A stretch of 64,000 nt of DNA from Streptomyces sp. 840.1 (GCF_003751445.1 NZ_RJUU01000001.1:3911001-3975000), one strand, 5' to 3'; shown: positions 48,538-57,568, counted from the first letter of the stretch. The notes: generated from the letters alone by a model not told the origin. Numbers and translations are program-made.

Positions 48538-48948
48538 ATGCCTCAGATGATCTTCGTCAACCTGCCGGTCAAGGACCTGGAGACGACCAAGGGATTCTTC
48601 GGGAAGCTGGGGTTCTCCTTCAACCCGCAGTTCAGCGACGACAACACTGCCTGTCTCGTCATCAGCGACACGATCTTCGCCATGCTGATCAGCGAGCCGC
48701 GCTTCAAGGAGTTCACCAAGAAGGAGATCGCGGATTCCTCGAAGACCACCGAGGTGCTCCTGGCGCTGAGCGCCGAGAGCCGCGAGAAGGTGGACGAGCT
48801 GGCCGACGCGGCGCTCGCCGCCGGCGGCTCTCCCGCCAACGAGCCCCAGGACCTCGGCTTCATGTACGGCCGGTCCTTCCAGGACCCCGACCACCACATC
48901 TGGGAGGTCGTGTGGATGGACCCGTCCGCCGTCGAGGCCCAGGGCTGA
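48538..48948 (+). CDS. VOC family (glyoxalase/bleomycin-resistance fold) protein
   Basis: The 136-residue protein has the beta-alpha-beta-beta-beta repeat of the VOC superfamily. It begins IFVNLPVKDLETTKGFFGKLGF and ends with FMYGRSFQDPDHHIWEVVW, which carries the usual second-half metal or substrate residues. These proteins vary widely in function, including dioxygenases, isomerases and binding proteins. The ATG at 48538 is chosen. No specific reaction can be assigned. Confidence 0.82.
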   Translation: MPQMIFVNLPVKDLETTKGFFGKLGFSFNPQFSDDNTACLVISDTIFAMLISEPRFKEFTKKEIADSSKTTEVLLALSAESREKVDELADAALAAGGSPANEPQDLGFMYGRSFQDPDHHIWEVVWMDPSAVEAQG

Positions 48949-48997
48949 GCCCGCGGGGCAGACGGGCGGCCGCCGGAGGGAGCGGGCCTCGGCCGGA

Positions 48998-49927
48998 TCA
49001 GACCCCGAGGCCCGTGAACGCGACCCCGGTCAGCTGCTCCGACGCCACCCACAGCCGCTCGCTCGCCACATCGTTGAGCGTCCAGCCCGCCCGCCAGGAC
49101 GGCGCCGGCGCACCGCGCCACCCCAGCAGCCTCGGGCCGGTGAACGAGTCGGGCCGGACGCCGGGCGCGGTGGCCGCGTACAGGGTGGGCAGGGCGCCCG
49201 TGGCCGCCGGCTGGGCGACGATCCTGTTGCCGAGCTCGATGACCCGCTCCGCCACCCTGCGGTTCTCCATCCGGACGCCCGCCGTCTGCAGGTTGGTCGA
49301 CGCGTAGCCCGGGTGCGCGGCGGCGGCGACCAGCCCGCTGCCGACGGACGCGGTCCGCCGGGCCAGCTCGTGGACGAACAGCAGGTTGGCTGTCTTCGAG
49401 CGGCCGTAGGCGATCCAGCGGCGGTAGTTGCGCTCGCTGTTGAGATCGCCCATGTCGATGTTGGACAGCACGTGGAGACCGCTGGACACGGTCACCACCC
49501 GGGCGCCCGGGGTGGCGAGCAGCTTCGGCAGCAGCAGCCCGGTGAGGGCGAAGTGTCCGAGGTGGTTCACACCGAACTGGGTCTCGAAACCGTCGGCGGT
49601 GCGACGGTAGGGGAGGGCCATCACCCCGGCGTTGTTGATCAGCAGATCGAGCCGGTCCGGGGTGTACGCGGCGGCGAACTCCCGTACCGACGACAGATCG
49701 GCCAGATCCAGCTCGGCGAACTCCACGTCCGCGTCCGGCACCGCGCTGCGGATGCGGGCCGCCGCCTCCTTGCCGCGCCGCTCGTCCCGGCAGGCGAGCA
49801 GCACCCGGGCGCCGTGTCGTGCCAGCTCCCGTGCGGTGATCAGCCCGATGCCGCTGTTGGCTCCCGTCACCACGGCCGTACGGCCGCTCTGGTCGGGAAG
49901 GTCGTTCGCGTACCGGCGCTGCGTCAT
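48998..49927 (-). CDS. Short-chain dehydrogenase/reductase
   Basis: The 309-residue Rossmann enzyme is of the extended light-dependent-protochlorophyllide-reductase-like group. It has TGANSGIG near residue 20, NNAGVM near 92 and the catalytic YGRSK near residue 175. The substrate is unknown. It is 78 bases downstream of nirD on the same strand, but a functional tie to nitrite reduction is not evident. Confidence 0.88.
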   Translation of the reverse strand: MTQRRYANDLPDQSGRTAVVTGANSGIGLITARELARHGARVLLACRDERRGKEAAARIRSAVPDADVEFAELDLADLSSVREFAAAYTPDRLDLLINNAGVMALPYRRTADGFETQFGVNHLGHFALTGLLLPKLLATPGARVVTVSSGLHVLSNIDMGDLNSERNYRRWIAYGRSKTANLLFVHELARRTASVGSGLVAAAAHPGYASTNLQTAGVRMENRRVAERVIELGNRIVAQPAATGALPTLYAATAPGVRPDSFTGPRLLGWRGAPAPSWRAGWTLNDVASERLWVASEQLTGVAFTGLGV

Positions 49928-50005
49928 GGATCAAGCGTACGACCGGTCGGCCCGATGGCCGGAAGGGGCCGGTCCGCCTGCCGGGCCCCACCGCTCCCGG
50001 TCCGT

Positions 50006-50377
50006 TCAGTCCGCGCGGACCTCGAAGACCGGGACGGAGACCTCGTCGTCGTCCAGGCAGGCACCCGTCGCCAGGTCGAAGCGCTGCTTCAGCAGCGGGG
50101 AGGCGACGAACGGCTGCCCGCCGTCCGATCCGACCAGGCCGCGCGAGAGGACGTAGGCCCCGGTGAACGGGTCGCGGTTGTCGATCGCGTACGTGCGTCC
50201 GGACCGGTCCACGAACAGCGCGACCTGCCTGCCGTCCGGGAGCAGCGCCGCGACCCCGCGGCCCGGTGTGAGGAGCGAACGGTCGCAGACCGCGAGCCAG
50301 TTGCCCCCGGTGGCGAGCCGGATGACCCGGGTGTCCCGCGCGGTCTCCGGTGTGGCGTTCATCGTCCGGGTCGTCAT
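50006..50377 (-). CDS. nirD: Nitrite reductase small subunit NirD
   Basis: The 123-residue protein has a Rieske-like fold (FVDRSGRTYAIDNRDPFTGAYVLSRG, here in parts) without the canonical Fe-S ligands, as in NirD proteins. It is the small partner of NirB. Its ATG overlaps the nirB stop by one base (TGATG), so the two are coupled. It depends on the nirB promoter and the GlnR-like box upstream. Confidence 0.92.
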   Translation of the reverse strand: MTTRTMNATPETARDTRVIRLATGGNWLAVCDRSLLTPGRGVAALLPDGRQVALFVDRSGRTYAIDNRDPFTGAYVLSRGLVGSDGGQPFVASPLLKQRFDLATGACLDDDEVSVPVFEVRAD

Positions 50378-52974
50378 CAGGAGGCGGTCCCTTCGAGAGT
50401 GCGGATGGCGAGGACCGGTCCGGCGAGGACGTCCAGGTCGGGCTTGACCTGGTCGCGTTCCGGGACGAACCTCACCGAGGGGTCGGGTGCGTCGGGTGCG
50501 TTGACGAAGGTGACGAAGCGGCGCAGCCGCTCCGGGTCGTTGATGGTCTCGGCCCACTCGTCGCGGTAGCCGCGGACATGGTCGGCCATCAGCCGCTCCA
50601 GCTCGTCGCAGAGCCCGAGCGAGTCGTGCACGACGACGTCGCGCACGTGGTCCAGGCCGCCCTCGATCCGGTCCAGCCAGGTGGAGGTGCGCTCCAGCCG
50701 GTCCGCGGTGCGGATGTAGAACATCAGGAACCGGTCGATGAGGCGGATCAGTTCGGCGTTGGACAGGTCCTGGGCGAGCAGGTCGGCGTGGCGCGGGGTG
50801 GCCCCGCCGTTGCCGCCCACGTACAGGTTCCAGCCGCCGGCGGTGGCGATGATCCCGAAGTCCTTGCCCCGGGCCTCCGCGCACTCCCGGGCGCACCCCG
50901 AGACCGCCGACTTCAGCTTGTGCGGGGAGCGCAGGCCCCGGTACCGCAGCTCCAGGTCGATGGCCATCTTCACCGAGTCCTGCACGCCGTAGCGGCACCA
51001 GGTCTGCCCCACACAGGACTTGACCGTCCGCAGCGACTTCCCGTACGCGTGCCCCGATTCGAACCCCGCGTCGACCAGCCGGGTCCAGATCAGCGGCAGC
51101 TGTTCGACGCGGGCGCCGAACAGGTCGATGCGCTGGCCGCCGGTGATCTTGGTGTAGAGGCCGAAGTCCCGGGCCACCTCGCCGATCACGATCAGCCTCT
51201 CCGGGGTGATCTCACCGCCGGGGATCCGCGGCACGACCGAGTACGAGCCGTTGCGCTGCAGGTTGGCGAGGAAGTGGTCGTTGGTGTCCTGGAGGGCCGC
51301 CTGCTCGCCGTCCAGGACATAGCCGCTCGCGCCGACCGTCGGGGCCAGCGAGGCGATGATCGAACCGACCGCCGGCTTGCAGACCTCGCAGCCGTCGCCG
51401 CCCCGGGCCTCCTCGCGGCCGTGCGAGTCGAGCAGTCCGGCGTACGAGGTGACCTCCAGGGCGCGGACGATCTCGTACAGCTCGCTGCGGGTGTACGGGA
51501 AGCAGCCGCACAGGCCCCTGTCCTGGCTCTGCGGCAGCAGCTGGCCGATGACCCTGACGCAACTGCCGCAGCCGGTGCCCGCCTTGGTGCACTTCTTCAC
51601 CTCGGGCAGCGTGGCGTGCTCGCAGACCGCGCCCTTGGTGACGTTGTGGCAGGAACAGATCACCGCGTCGTCGGGCAGCGCGGACGGGCCGAGGACGGCC
51701 GGGCCGCCCGTACCGGCCGGCAGCACCAGCTGCTCGGGGGCGACCGGCAGGACGGTGCCCGTCATCGGCCGCAGGGTGCCGTACTGGTCGGCGTCCCCGA
51801 TGAGCACCCCGCCGAGCAGCGTGCCGTCCTGCCCGATCACCAGCTTCTTGTAGACGCCGGAACGGGAGTCCGCGTACACCACGTCGAGGCAGCCGTCCGA
51901 GGTGCCGTGCGCGTCACCGAACGAGGCCACGTCCACCCCGAGCAGTTTCAGCTTCGTCGACATGTCGGCACCGGTGAACGAGGCCTTCTCGCCCGCGATC
52001 ACCCCGGCCGCGGTCTGCGCCATCTCGTAGCCGGGCGCCACCAGCCCGTACACCCGGCCGTCCGTGGCGAGCGCGCACTCACCGATCGCGAACACCGCGG
52101 GGTCCGAGGTGCGGCACTCCTCGTCCACGACGATGCCGCCGCGCTGCCCGACCGCGAGGCCGCAGTCCCGGGCCAGCTGGTCGCGGGGCCGCACCCCGGC
52201 CGAGAAGACCACCAGATCCGTGGCGAGCGCGGAGCCGTCGGAGAGGGACATCCCGTTCACCGAGCCGTCCTCGCCCGCCGTCACCTCCTGGGTGCCGACA
52301 CCCGTGTGCACGGTCAGGCCCATGTTCTCGATGGTCCGCAGCAGCGCCGCACCCCCGCCCTCGTCCACCTGCACCGGCATCAGCCGGGGCGCGAACTCCA
52401 CCACGTGCGTGTCGAGCCCGAGGCCCTTCAGGGCCCCTGCGGCCTCCAGGCCGAGCAGCCCGCCGCCGACGACCGCGCCGGTCGTCGCCGTCCTCGCGTA
52501 CTCCTCGATCGCGAGCAGGTCCTCGATGGTGCGGTAGACGAAGCAGCCCTCGGTGTCCTTGCCCGGCACCGGCGGGACGAACGGGTAGGAGCCGGTGGCC
52601 AGCACCAGCGCGTCGTAGACGAAGGTCTCGCCGGAGCGCGCGGTGACCGTGCGCGCCCTGCGGTCCACGGACTGCGCCGGGTCACCCAGGCGCAGCTCGA
52701 AGCCGTGCCGTTCCATGAAGCCGGGCTCGACGAGCGACAGTTCGTCCGGGGTGCGCCCGGAGAAGTACGAGGTCAGCTGGACCCGGTCGTAGGCGGCGCG
52801 CGGCTCCTCGCAGAGCACGACGACCCTGGCGGTACCGGCCGAGGGGGTCAGCCCCCGGTCGGCGAGCGCCTCCAGGAACCGCTGGCCGACCATCCCGTGC
52901 CCGACGACCACGAGGGTCGGCACGGCGGTCGTGGAGCGGGAGGCGCGGGCGGTCGGGGGAGTGGACACCGGCAT
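50377..52974 (-). CDS. nirB: Nitrite reductase large subunit NirB
   Basis: This 865-residue siroheme enzyme reduces nitrite to ammonium with NAD(P)H. It has an FAD/NAD-binding region (about 15-300, VVVGHGMVGQRFLE), a BFD-like [2Fe-2S] domain with CSCHNV and CGSC (about 437-485), and a siroheme/[4Fe-4S] domain with SCVGQTWCRYG and SGCARECA (about 645-700). I chose the start at 52974 after GGAGG. A GlnR-like box lies 92-129 bases upstream. nirD is coupled downstream. A siroheme pathway gene, the chelatase-like protein, is encoded about 7.5 kb away. Confidence 0.95.
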   Translation of the reverse strand: MPVSTPPTARASRSTTAVPTLVVVGHGMVGQRFLEALADRGLTPSAGTARVVVLCEEPRAAYDRVQLTSYFSGRTPDELSLVEPGFMERHGFELRLGDPAQSVDRRARTVTARSGETFVYDALVLATGSYPFVPPVPGKDTEGCFVYRTIEDLLAIEEYARTATTGAVVGGGLLGLEAAGALKGLGLDTHVVEFAPRLMPVQVDEGGGAALLRTIENMGLTVHTGVGTQEVTAGEDGSVNGMSLSDGSALATDLVVFSAGVRPRDQLARDCGLAVGQRGGIVVDEECRTSDPAVFAIGECALATDGRVYGLVAPGYEMAQTAAGVIAGEKASFTGADMSTKLKLLGVDVASFGDAHGTSDGCLDVVYADSRSGVYKKLVIGQDGTLLGGVLIGDADQYGTLRPMTGTVLPVAPEQLVLPAGTGGPAVLGPSALPDDAVICSCHNVTKGAVCEHATLPEVKKCTKAGTGCGSCVRVIGQLLPQSQDRGLCGCFPYTRSELYEIVRALEVTSYAGLLDSHGREEARGGDGCEVCKPAVGSIIASLAPTVGASGYVLDGEQAALQDTNDHFLANLQRNGSYSVVPRIPGGEITPERLIVIGEVARDFGLYTKITGGQRIDLFGARVEQLPLIWTRLVDAGFESGHAYGKSLRTVKSCVGQTWCRYGVQDSVKMAIDLELRYRGLRSPHKLKSAVSGCARECAEARGKDFGIIATAGGWNLYVGGNGGATPRHADLLAQDLSNAELIRLIDRFLMFYIRTADRLERTSTWLDRIEGGLDHVRDVVVHDSLGLCDELERLMADHVRGYRDEWAETINDPERLRRFVTFVNAPDAPDPSVRFVPERDQVKPDLDVLAGPVLAIRTLEGTAS

Positions 52975-53065
52975 CTCGGAAGCCTCCGTCGTTGGTGAGC
53001 GGGTGGAGCGGCCGGAGCGGGAGAGCTCGGCCCGTGTGCTCATGACGGAAGCGTGTCCGGTGGGT

Positions 53066-53103
53066 GTTACCCGTCCGGTTCCCCGCTGTTTCCCGGGGGG
53101 AAC
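53066..53103. promoter_or_regulatory. GlnR-like box between nirB and TSUP genes
   Basis: Four 5-base half-sites are spaced exactly 6 bases apart. Read toward nirB they are GTTCC, GAAAC, GAACC and GTAAC. This matches the spacing of the Streptomyces GlnR box (gTnAC-n6-GaAAC repeated); the second site is a perfect match and the others differ by one or more bases. GlnR activates nirB in S. coelicolor. The site lies between two divergent genes and could affect both. Confidence 0.75.
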
Positions 53104-53260
53104 CTTGCGCTCAGCGCCGGCGGGAGCGGCCTGTGAGGGGAGCGGGGGCGCGGGGAGAAGCGAGAGGGAGGGGTGCCGCAAGCTCTGGGTTCGCTCAACT
53201 TTTCGCCGTACGGGCCGGACGGTTGGACGCGACACGTGCCGTTTCCCTAGTGTCGCGATC

Positions 53261-54049
53261 ATGCCTGACATAACCCTGACCACCCTGGTCGTGCTGTGCC
53301 TCGCCGCGGGCGCGGCCGGCTGGATCGACGCGGTGGTCGGCGGCGGCGGTCTGCTTCTGCTGCCCGCGCTGCTGCTGGGACTGCCGAACCTCCCCGCCGC
53401 GCACATCCTCGGCACCAACAAGGCGGTCGCCATCGTCGGTACGTCGGGCGCCGCGGTCGCCTACGCCCGCAAGGCGCCGGTGAAGGTCGGCACGGCGTTG
53501 CGGATCGGTCTCGCGGCCCTGGCCGGATCGATGACCGGTGCCTTCTTCGCCGCCGGGATCAGCAGTGAGGTGCTCCGGCCGGTGATCATGGTGGTGCTGC
53601 TGGCCGTCGCGGCGTTCGTGATGCTGCGGCCCCGGTTCGGCAGGGCGCCCGAGGACGGTACGGCTCCGCAGGTCACCCGGGCCCGTACCGTCACCGCGAT
53701 CGTGCTGGTGGGCGGCGGCATCGGCCTGTACGACGGGCTGTTCGGACCGGGCACCGGCACCTTCCTGGTGCTGGCGCTGACCGCGGTGCTCCACCTGGAT
53801 CTGGTGACGGCCTCCGCCACCGCGAAGATCGTCAACGTCTGCACCAACGGCGGCGCACTGGCGATGTTCGCCTACCAGGGCAACGTGATGTGGCAGCTGG
53901 CCGGCCTGATGGCGGTGTTCAACCTGGCGGGCGGTCTGATCGGGGCGCGGATGGCGCTGAGCAGGGGCAGCGAGTTCGTCCGGGGGGTGCTGCTGGTCGT
54001 GGTGTTCTCGCTGGTCGCGAAGCTCGCCTTCGACCAGTGGAACGCGTGA
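53261..54049 (+). CDS. TSUP family (TauE/SafE-like) membrane transporter
   Basis: The 262-residue protein has about eight hydrophobic segments in two similar halves. Each half carries a family loop (GGGGLLLLPALLLGLPN near residue 28, GPGTGTFL near residue 165). TSUP proteins move sulfite, sulfonates or other small organic anions. The ATG at 53261 is chosen. It is divergent from nirB across the GlnR-like box, so a role in nitrogen or siroheme-related anion transport is possible but unproven. Confidence 0.86.
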   Translation: MPDITLTTLVVLCLAAGAAGWIDAVVGGGGLLLLPALLLGLPNLPAAHILGTNKAVAIVGTSGAAVAYARKAPVKVGTALRIGLAALAGSMTGAFFAAGISSEVLRPVIMVVLLAVAAFVMLRPRFGRAPEDGTAPQVTRARTVTAIVLVGGGIGLYDGLFGPGTGTFLVLALTAVLHLDLVTASATAKIVNVCTNGGALAMFAYQGNVMWQLAGLMAVFNLAGGLIGARMALSRGSEFVRGVLLVVVFSLVAKLAFDQWNA

Positions 54050-54082
54050 ACGCCCCGGCCGGGCCCGCGGCGCCGTCCGGGG

Positions 54083-54706
54083 TCAGCGCACCGAGGTGAG
54101 GTGCGCGTACGCCACCACGTTGCCCTCGTAACCCGTCGACGCGGAGAATCCGCCGCCGCAGGTGATCAGCCGCAGCGAGGCGTGTGGCGAGGCCCCGTAC
54201 ACCCGCTTGTCGGGGAAGTCCTTGCTGTCGTAGACCTCGATGGCGTCCAGCGCGAAGACGGCGGTGCGCCCGTCCTGCCGGTCCACCTCGACGGTGCTGC
54301 CCTTCTTCAGTGAGCCGAGGTCGTAGAAGACGGACGGGCCCTGGGCGTTGTCGACATGACCGGCGACGATCGCGCTGCCCTTGGCGCCGGGCGGGGTGCC
54401 GTCCTTGTACCAGCCGACGATGTCGGTGTTCCCGGCCGGCGGCACGTCGAGGCTGCCGTCCGGGCCGAGCCCGAGCCGCATCATCGGGGCGTCCACCCTG
54501 ATGGCGGGGATCCGGATGCGGACGGGGGCCGACGGGCGCAGCGGCTGGGCGACCGGCGATCCCGGCAGCAGTTCCGGTCCGGCGGCGAAGGCCTGGGCGG
54601 CGGCCGGGCCGGGCGGGGTCAGCCGGGTGCCGGCGCCGTTGCGGATCAGCCAGACACCGGCCAGCGCCGCGACGACGAGCAGCCAGCCCTTGGCCTTCTG
54701 GGACAC
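54083..54706 (-). CDS. Class E/F-like sortase
   Basis: The 207-residue protein has an N-terminal membrane anchor (about residues 7-22) and an external sortase domain. The catalytic His is H117 in VAGHVDNAQGP and the catalytic Cys is C183 in LRLITCGGGF. The usual catalytic Arg shortly after the Cys is not seen: the stretch reads TGYEGNVVAYA. This may be a variant active site. It lies 99 bases downstream of a gene for an exported, membrane-tailed protein on the same strand, the likely substrate. Sortases join surface proteins to the wall or to each other. Confidence 0.85.
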   Translation of the reverse strand: MSQKAKGWLLVVAALAGVWLIRNGAGTRLTPPGPAAAQAFAAGPELLPGSPVAQPLRPSAPVRIRIPAIRVDAPMMRLGLGPDGSLDVPPAGNTDIVGWYKDGTPPGAKGSAIVAGHVDNAQGPSVFYDLGSLKKGSTVEVDRQDGRTAVFALDAIEVYDSKDFPDKRVYGASPHASLRLITCGGGFSASTGYEGNVVAYAHLTSVR

Positions 54707-54805
54707 GGTCGTCCTCCGGGGTGAACGAAGGTGGATGCGGTCCCGTCCCGGTGGCGCAGGGCCACCGGGACGGAAACCAGGCGGTACGGAGAGGTGGAAC
54801 CTCCG

Positions 54806-55675
54806 TCAGCTGTCGTCCTGCGTGCCGCTCGCCCGGCGACGCAGGAGCCAGGCTCCGCCGACGGCGGTCGCGGCGAGAACGCCGGCGCCCGCCGCGATCT
54901 GGGTGGTGTCCGGCCCGACGCTGCCGCCGATACCGGTCTTGACGTGCCCCGTGGGGGCGGTGGGTTCGGCCGAGGAGCGGTGGCCGGAGGGGGTCTCGTG
55001 GTCCGACGAGCTCTCGCGGCTGTCGCGCCCGGCGGAGCTGTCCTGGCTCGCTGAGCCGTCGTGCGTGCCCGAGCTCTCGTGGCCGGACGGGTTCGGGCGC
55101 TCGCTGGAGTCGCTCCGGCCCGGAGTCGTGGGCGCGTCCGGCACGAGGGCGGAACCGGCCGCCTCGGCCTCGTCGAGCCCTGTGGAGTCGTACGTGGCGG
55201 AGTCGTACGCCGAGGAGTCGCCGGCGTCCGCGGGAGAGCTGTCGTCGGAGCCGTCCGGGGCCGGGGCCGTACGGGAGGCTGCGGCGCTGTCCTCGCCCGT
55301 GGTGCCGGCGGCCTTCACCTCGATCTCGCCGCTGGCCTCCTTGCCGTTCTCGCAGGCCACGTCGATGTCGTACGGGCCGGGCTCGACGTTGCCCGGCACC
55401 CGGAACGAACCGGCCAGGACCTCCTTGAGGGTGGCCGGTGCCAGCGCGAAGCGCGAGGCCTCCAGGGAGCTCGCGTCGCCCGTCGCCGCGGTGTCGCTCC
55501 CGCAGGCATCGGTGTTCACGGTGACCGTGGTGCCCGGGGCCGCGCTCGCCGGGGTGATCTCCAGCGGAACCGGTTCGTCCGCGTACGCCGACGGGGCGGC
55601 GGCGCAGAGGCCGAGCGCGGCGGCGGCGAGGGCCGCGGCGGCCGTGCCGGTCACGAGGCGAGCAGGACTGCGCAT
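54806..55675 (-). CDS. Exported surface protein, likely sortase substrate
   Basis: The 289-residue protein has a signal peptide (cleavage near SAYA, residue 32) and a small Ig-like domain with paired Cys (about 38-125). A long Ser/Asp/Gly-rich disordered stalk (about 125-245) follows. The C-terminal sorting-signal-like end has KTGIGGSVGP (246-255), a membrane helix (about 259-278) and RRR. No LPXTG is present, but the order motif-helix-arginines matches a sortase substrate. The sortase gene follows. I chose the ATG after GGAGGA. Function unknown. Confidence 0.72.
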   Translation of the reverse strand: MRSPARLVTGTAAAALAAAALGLCAAAPSAYADEPVPLEITPASAAPGTTVTVNTDACGSDTAATGDASSLEASRFALAPATLKEVLAGSFRVPGNVEPGPYDIDVACENGKEASGEIEVKAAGTTGEDSAAASRTAPAPDGSDDSSPADAGDSSAYDSATYDSTGLDEAEAAGSALVPDAPTTPGRSDSSERPNPSGHESSGTHDGSASQDSSAGRDSRESSSDHETPSGHRSSAEPTAPTGHVKTGIGGSVGPDTTQIAAGAGVLAATAVGGAWLLRRRASGTQDDS

Positions 55676-56068
55676 GGGGGGTTCCTCCGAGCAAGGGGCG
55701 CTGGCGGGTGTGTCCTGGCTCCGAGCTAACGGCCGGGCGACCGCGCACGCCTGCTGACACCGAGTCAGCTGTCACCCGTCCGGACCGGCGCAGCCTCCTT
55801 GCCATAGGTCATGCGTGCAGGTCAGCGCGGTGATGGCGGGGGAGGTGCGGCCCTCTTCGGCGTCCGGTGCCGATCGGGTGATGACCCCCGAAGTGAATGT
55901 GGTGCACATCACATGCATGACCTTGTGGCCGAGGGGAACACGCATCACACCCCCCACGGGACGGCGTCCCCTCGTCGCCCCCGGCCGTCGCCCTCATCGG
56001 ACCCGCCCCCCCCTGGGCCCGATGGGGGCGGCTCCTTGTCCGGCGTCCCGCTCGTCTCGCCTGTCGCT
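55676..56068. other. Promoter region of the sortase-substrate unit
   Basis: This 393-base gene-free stretch lies upstream of the surface protein. It holds a Crp-like dyad at 55898-55913 and otherwise GC-rich sequence. No small gene is supported, although open frames run through. Confidence 0.45.
55898..55913. promoter_or_regulatory. Crp-like binding site candidate
   Basis: TGTGG-TGCACA-TCACA matches the TGTGA-N6-TCACA Crp dyad in nine of ten positions. It lies 223 bases upstream of the surface protein start, which is far for a direct role. A chance match is possible. Confidence 0.35.
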
Positions 56069-56629
56069 TCAGGCTCTCGGCGTCCGGTGTGCCTGTTCCG
56101 GACCGGCGGCGGACCACTCGACGACGGGCGGCCGGACCCGGGCGCAGAGCGGCTGGCCCTTGGCGTCGGAGAGCGGCAGCCGCGCGGTGAGGTGCCCGGA
56201 GCGTACGGCTGCGCGGAGGGTGTCCTCCCCGATGTCGGAGAACATCAGCTTGGCCCGCCGGAACATCGAGAAGAGGCCGTCATCGTCGACCGTGCCCCAC
56301 GACAGGTAGACGAACCGCCCGCCGAGCCTGTTCTGCACGTACGGCCCGCTGATCTCCACCGCGCCCACAGGGTCGCCGGGGCCGGGCCCGGCGCCGGGGC
56401 CGGTGACGGCGGCCGTGCAGTCCAGGGTCCAGGAGGCGGACGGGGCGTCGCCCGGAAGCAGTCCCAGGAGTTCGCCGGGCCGGTCCTTGCGCTGGACGCC
56501 CACGTGGATGTTCTCGTAGCCGTCGAAGTCGCCGCCCGGCCCGCAGGCGCGGCCGGGCAGGCGGGAGCCCTCGATATGGATCTGCATGCGCGACTGGGGG
56601 CCTTCGGTGGAGTTCTCCATGTGCCCCAT
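56069..56629 (-). CDS. DUF5990 family protein
   Basis: The 186-residue protein starts MGHMENSTEG and has MQIHIEGSRLPG, GVQRKDRPGELLGL and RARLPL-like segments. This fits the DUF5990 family of small streptomycete proteins of unknown role. No signal or membrane segment is seen. I chose the ATG at 56629 after GAGAGGGG; the ATG at 56587 is an alternative. It is followed by a 393-base gap and preceded 50 bases upstream by the aminotransferase gene on the same strand. Confidence 0.7.
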   Translation of the reverse strand: MGHMENSTEGPQSRMQIHIEGSRLPGRACGPGGDFDGYENIHVGVQRKDRPGELLGLLPGDAPSASWTLDCTAAVTGPGAGPGPGDPVGAVEISGPYVQNRLGGRFVYLSWGTVDDDGLFSMFRRAKLMFSDIGEDTLRAAVRSGHLTARLPLSDAKGQPLCARVRPPVVEWSAAGPEQAHRTPRA

Positions 56630-56679
56630 GGTCCCCTCTCTGCGGCCCGCCCCGCCCCGACCCGTGGGCACCGGGTGTC

Positions 56680-57480
56680 TCAGACGCTGTCCCAGGGCGC
56701 ACTCGCGTAGGCCGCCTCCAGCCGGCCCATCAGCTCCTCGTCCACCACGAACTCGGTGCCGTCGATCCGCCGGACCGGCGCGATGCCCTGCGAGTTGGTG
56801 ACGAACGCCGAACTGAAGGCCCCCAGCCCGTCGAGCGTCACCGGACTCCGCCGAGACCGGACACCCGCGGCGGGGAACTCCTGCTCCAGCAGCGCCATGG
56901 TCGTACCGAGCAGCGCGGGAGCCTGCGGCCAGACGACCGATTCGCCGTCCCAGAAGCCGATGTTGGTGACCGCCCCCTCGGTCACCGAGCCGTCCGGCAG
57001 GGTCAGCACCGCATCGTCGAAGCCCGCGCGCGAGGCGAGATTCCCGTAGTACGTCTGGCCGAACTCGCCTGGGCGCTTGAGGTGCGGCACGGCGCGGGCG
57101 TACGGCACCGACATCATGGTCCTCGGTTCGGCGGACATCGTCACCGGTCCGCGCACCGTGACCATGACGGTCGTCGCGGTGGCGCCCGGCGGCAGGAACC
57201 CGTGCACCCGCACCGAGCCGTCCGCGACCCCCGCGCCCCGCAGCGCGTGCCGGATCAGCTCGCGCACCGAGTCGCCGTCCAGGGGCAGTTCGAAGAGTGC
57301 CCGGTTCGCGCTGTCGAGCCGGTCCATGTGCAGCCCGAGTCCGCGGACCCGGCCCTGCCTGACCTGCATGGCGGTGAAATGGCCGTAGTTGAAGAAGGCG
57401 GCCGTCCGCAGATCGTCCTCGGTGGCCGGATGTCCGTCGAACTCGGCGTACGGGACCGGTGCGGCTGCTGGAGTCGTCAT
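56680..57480 (-). CDS. Class IV aminotransferase
   Basis: The 266-residue protein has the fold-type IV PLP enzyme layout of branched-chain aminotransferases and aminodeoxychorismate lyases. The Lys in HLKRPGEFGQTYYG is the likely PLP Schiff-base residue. VTEGAVTNIGFW is the conserved Glu-containing loop, and SSAFVTNSQGIAPVRRID is near the C-terminus. I chose the start at 57480. Substrate cannot be set: it could be a BCAT-like or 4-amino-4-deoxychorismate lyase-like enzyme. It is divergent from the SoxR-box FMN reductase. Confidence 0.8.
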   Translation of the reverse strand: MTTPAAAPVPYAEFDGHPATEDDLRTAAFFNYGHFTAMQVRQGRVRGLGLHMDRLDSANRALFELPLDGDSVRELIRHALRGAGVADGSVRVHGFLPPGATATTVMVTVRGPVTMSAEPRTMMSVPYARAVPHLKRPGEFGQTYYGNLASRAGFDDAVLTLPDGSVTEGAVTNIGFWDGESVVWPQAPALLGTTMALLEQEFPAAGVRSRRSPVTLDGLGAFSSAFVTNSQGIAPVRRIDGTEFVVDEELMGRLEAAYASAPWDSV

Positions 57481-57535
57481 GCCTTCCACCGTATGCCGAC
57501 ACGCCGGATGGAGCGGGTGGCGGACCGGCACTTGA

Positions 57536-57553
57536 CCTCAACCACGGTTGAGG
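57536..57553 (+). promoter_or_regulatory. SoxR box of the FMN reductase gene
   Basis: CCTCAACC-AC-GGTTGAGG is a perfect 18-base dyad. Its outer CCTCAA...TTGAGG is the same as in known SoxR sites. A TTGACC -35 box (57532-57537) overlaps its left end, and a weak -10 at about 57557-57562 gives a 19-base spacer typical of MerR-family promoters. A SoxR-controlled FMN reductase is known in S. coelicolor (SCO2478). Confidence 0.85.
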
Positions 57554-57568
57554 CGTGAGCCTCGTCCC

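Noticed and set aside
50350..52998. Large plus-strand frame opposite nirB
   Set aside because: nirB has clear Fe-S and siroheme motifs. The opposite frame is Arg/Gly/Val-rich shadow.
55898..55913. Crp site as a firm control element of the sortase unit
   Set aside because: The match is good but 223 bases from the start, so it was kept only as a weak candidate.
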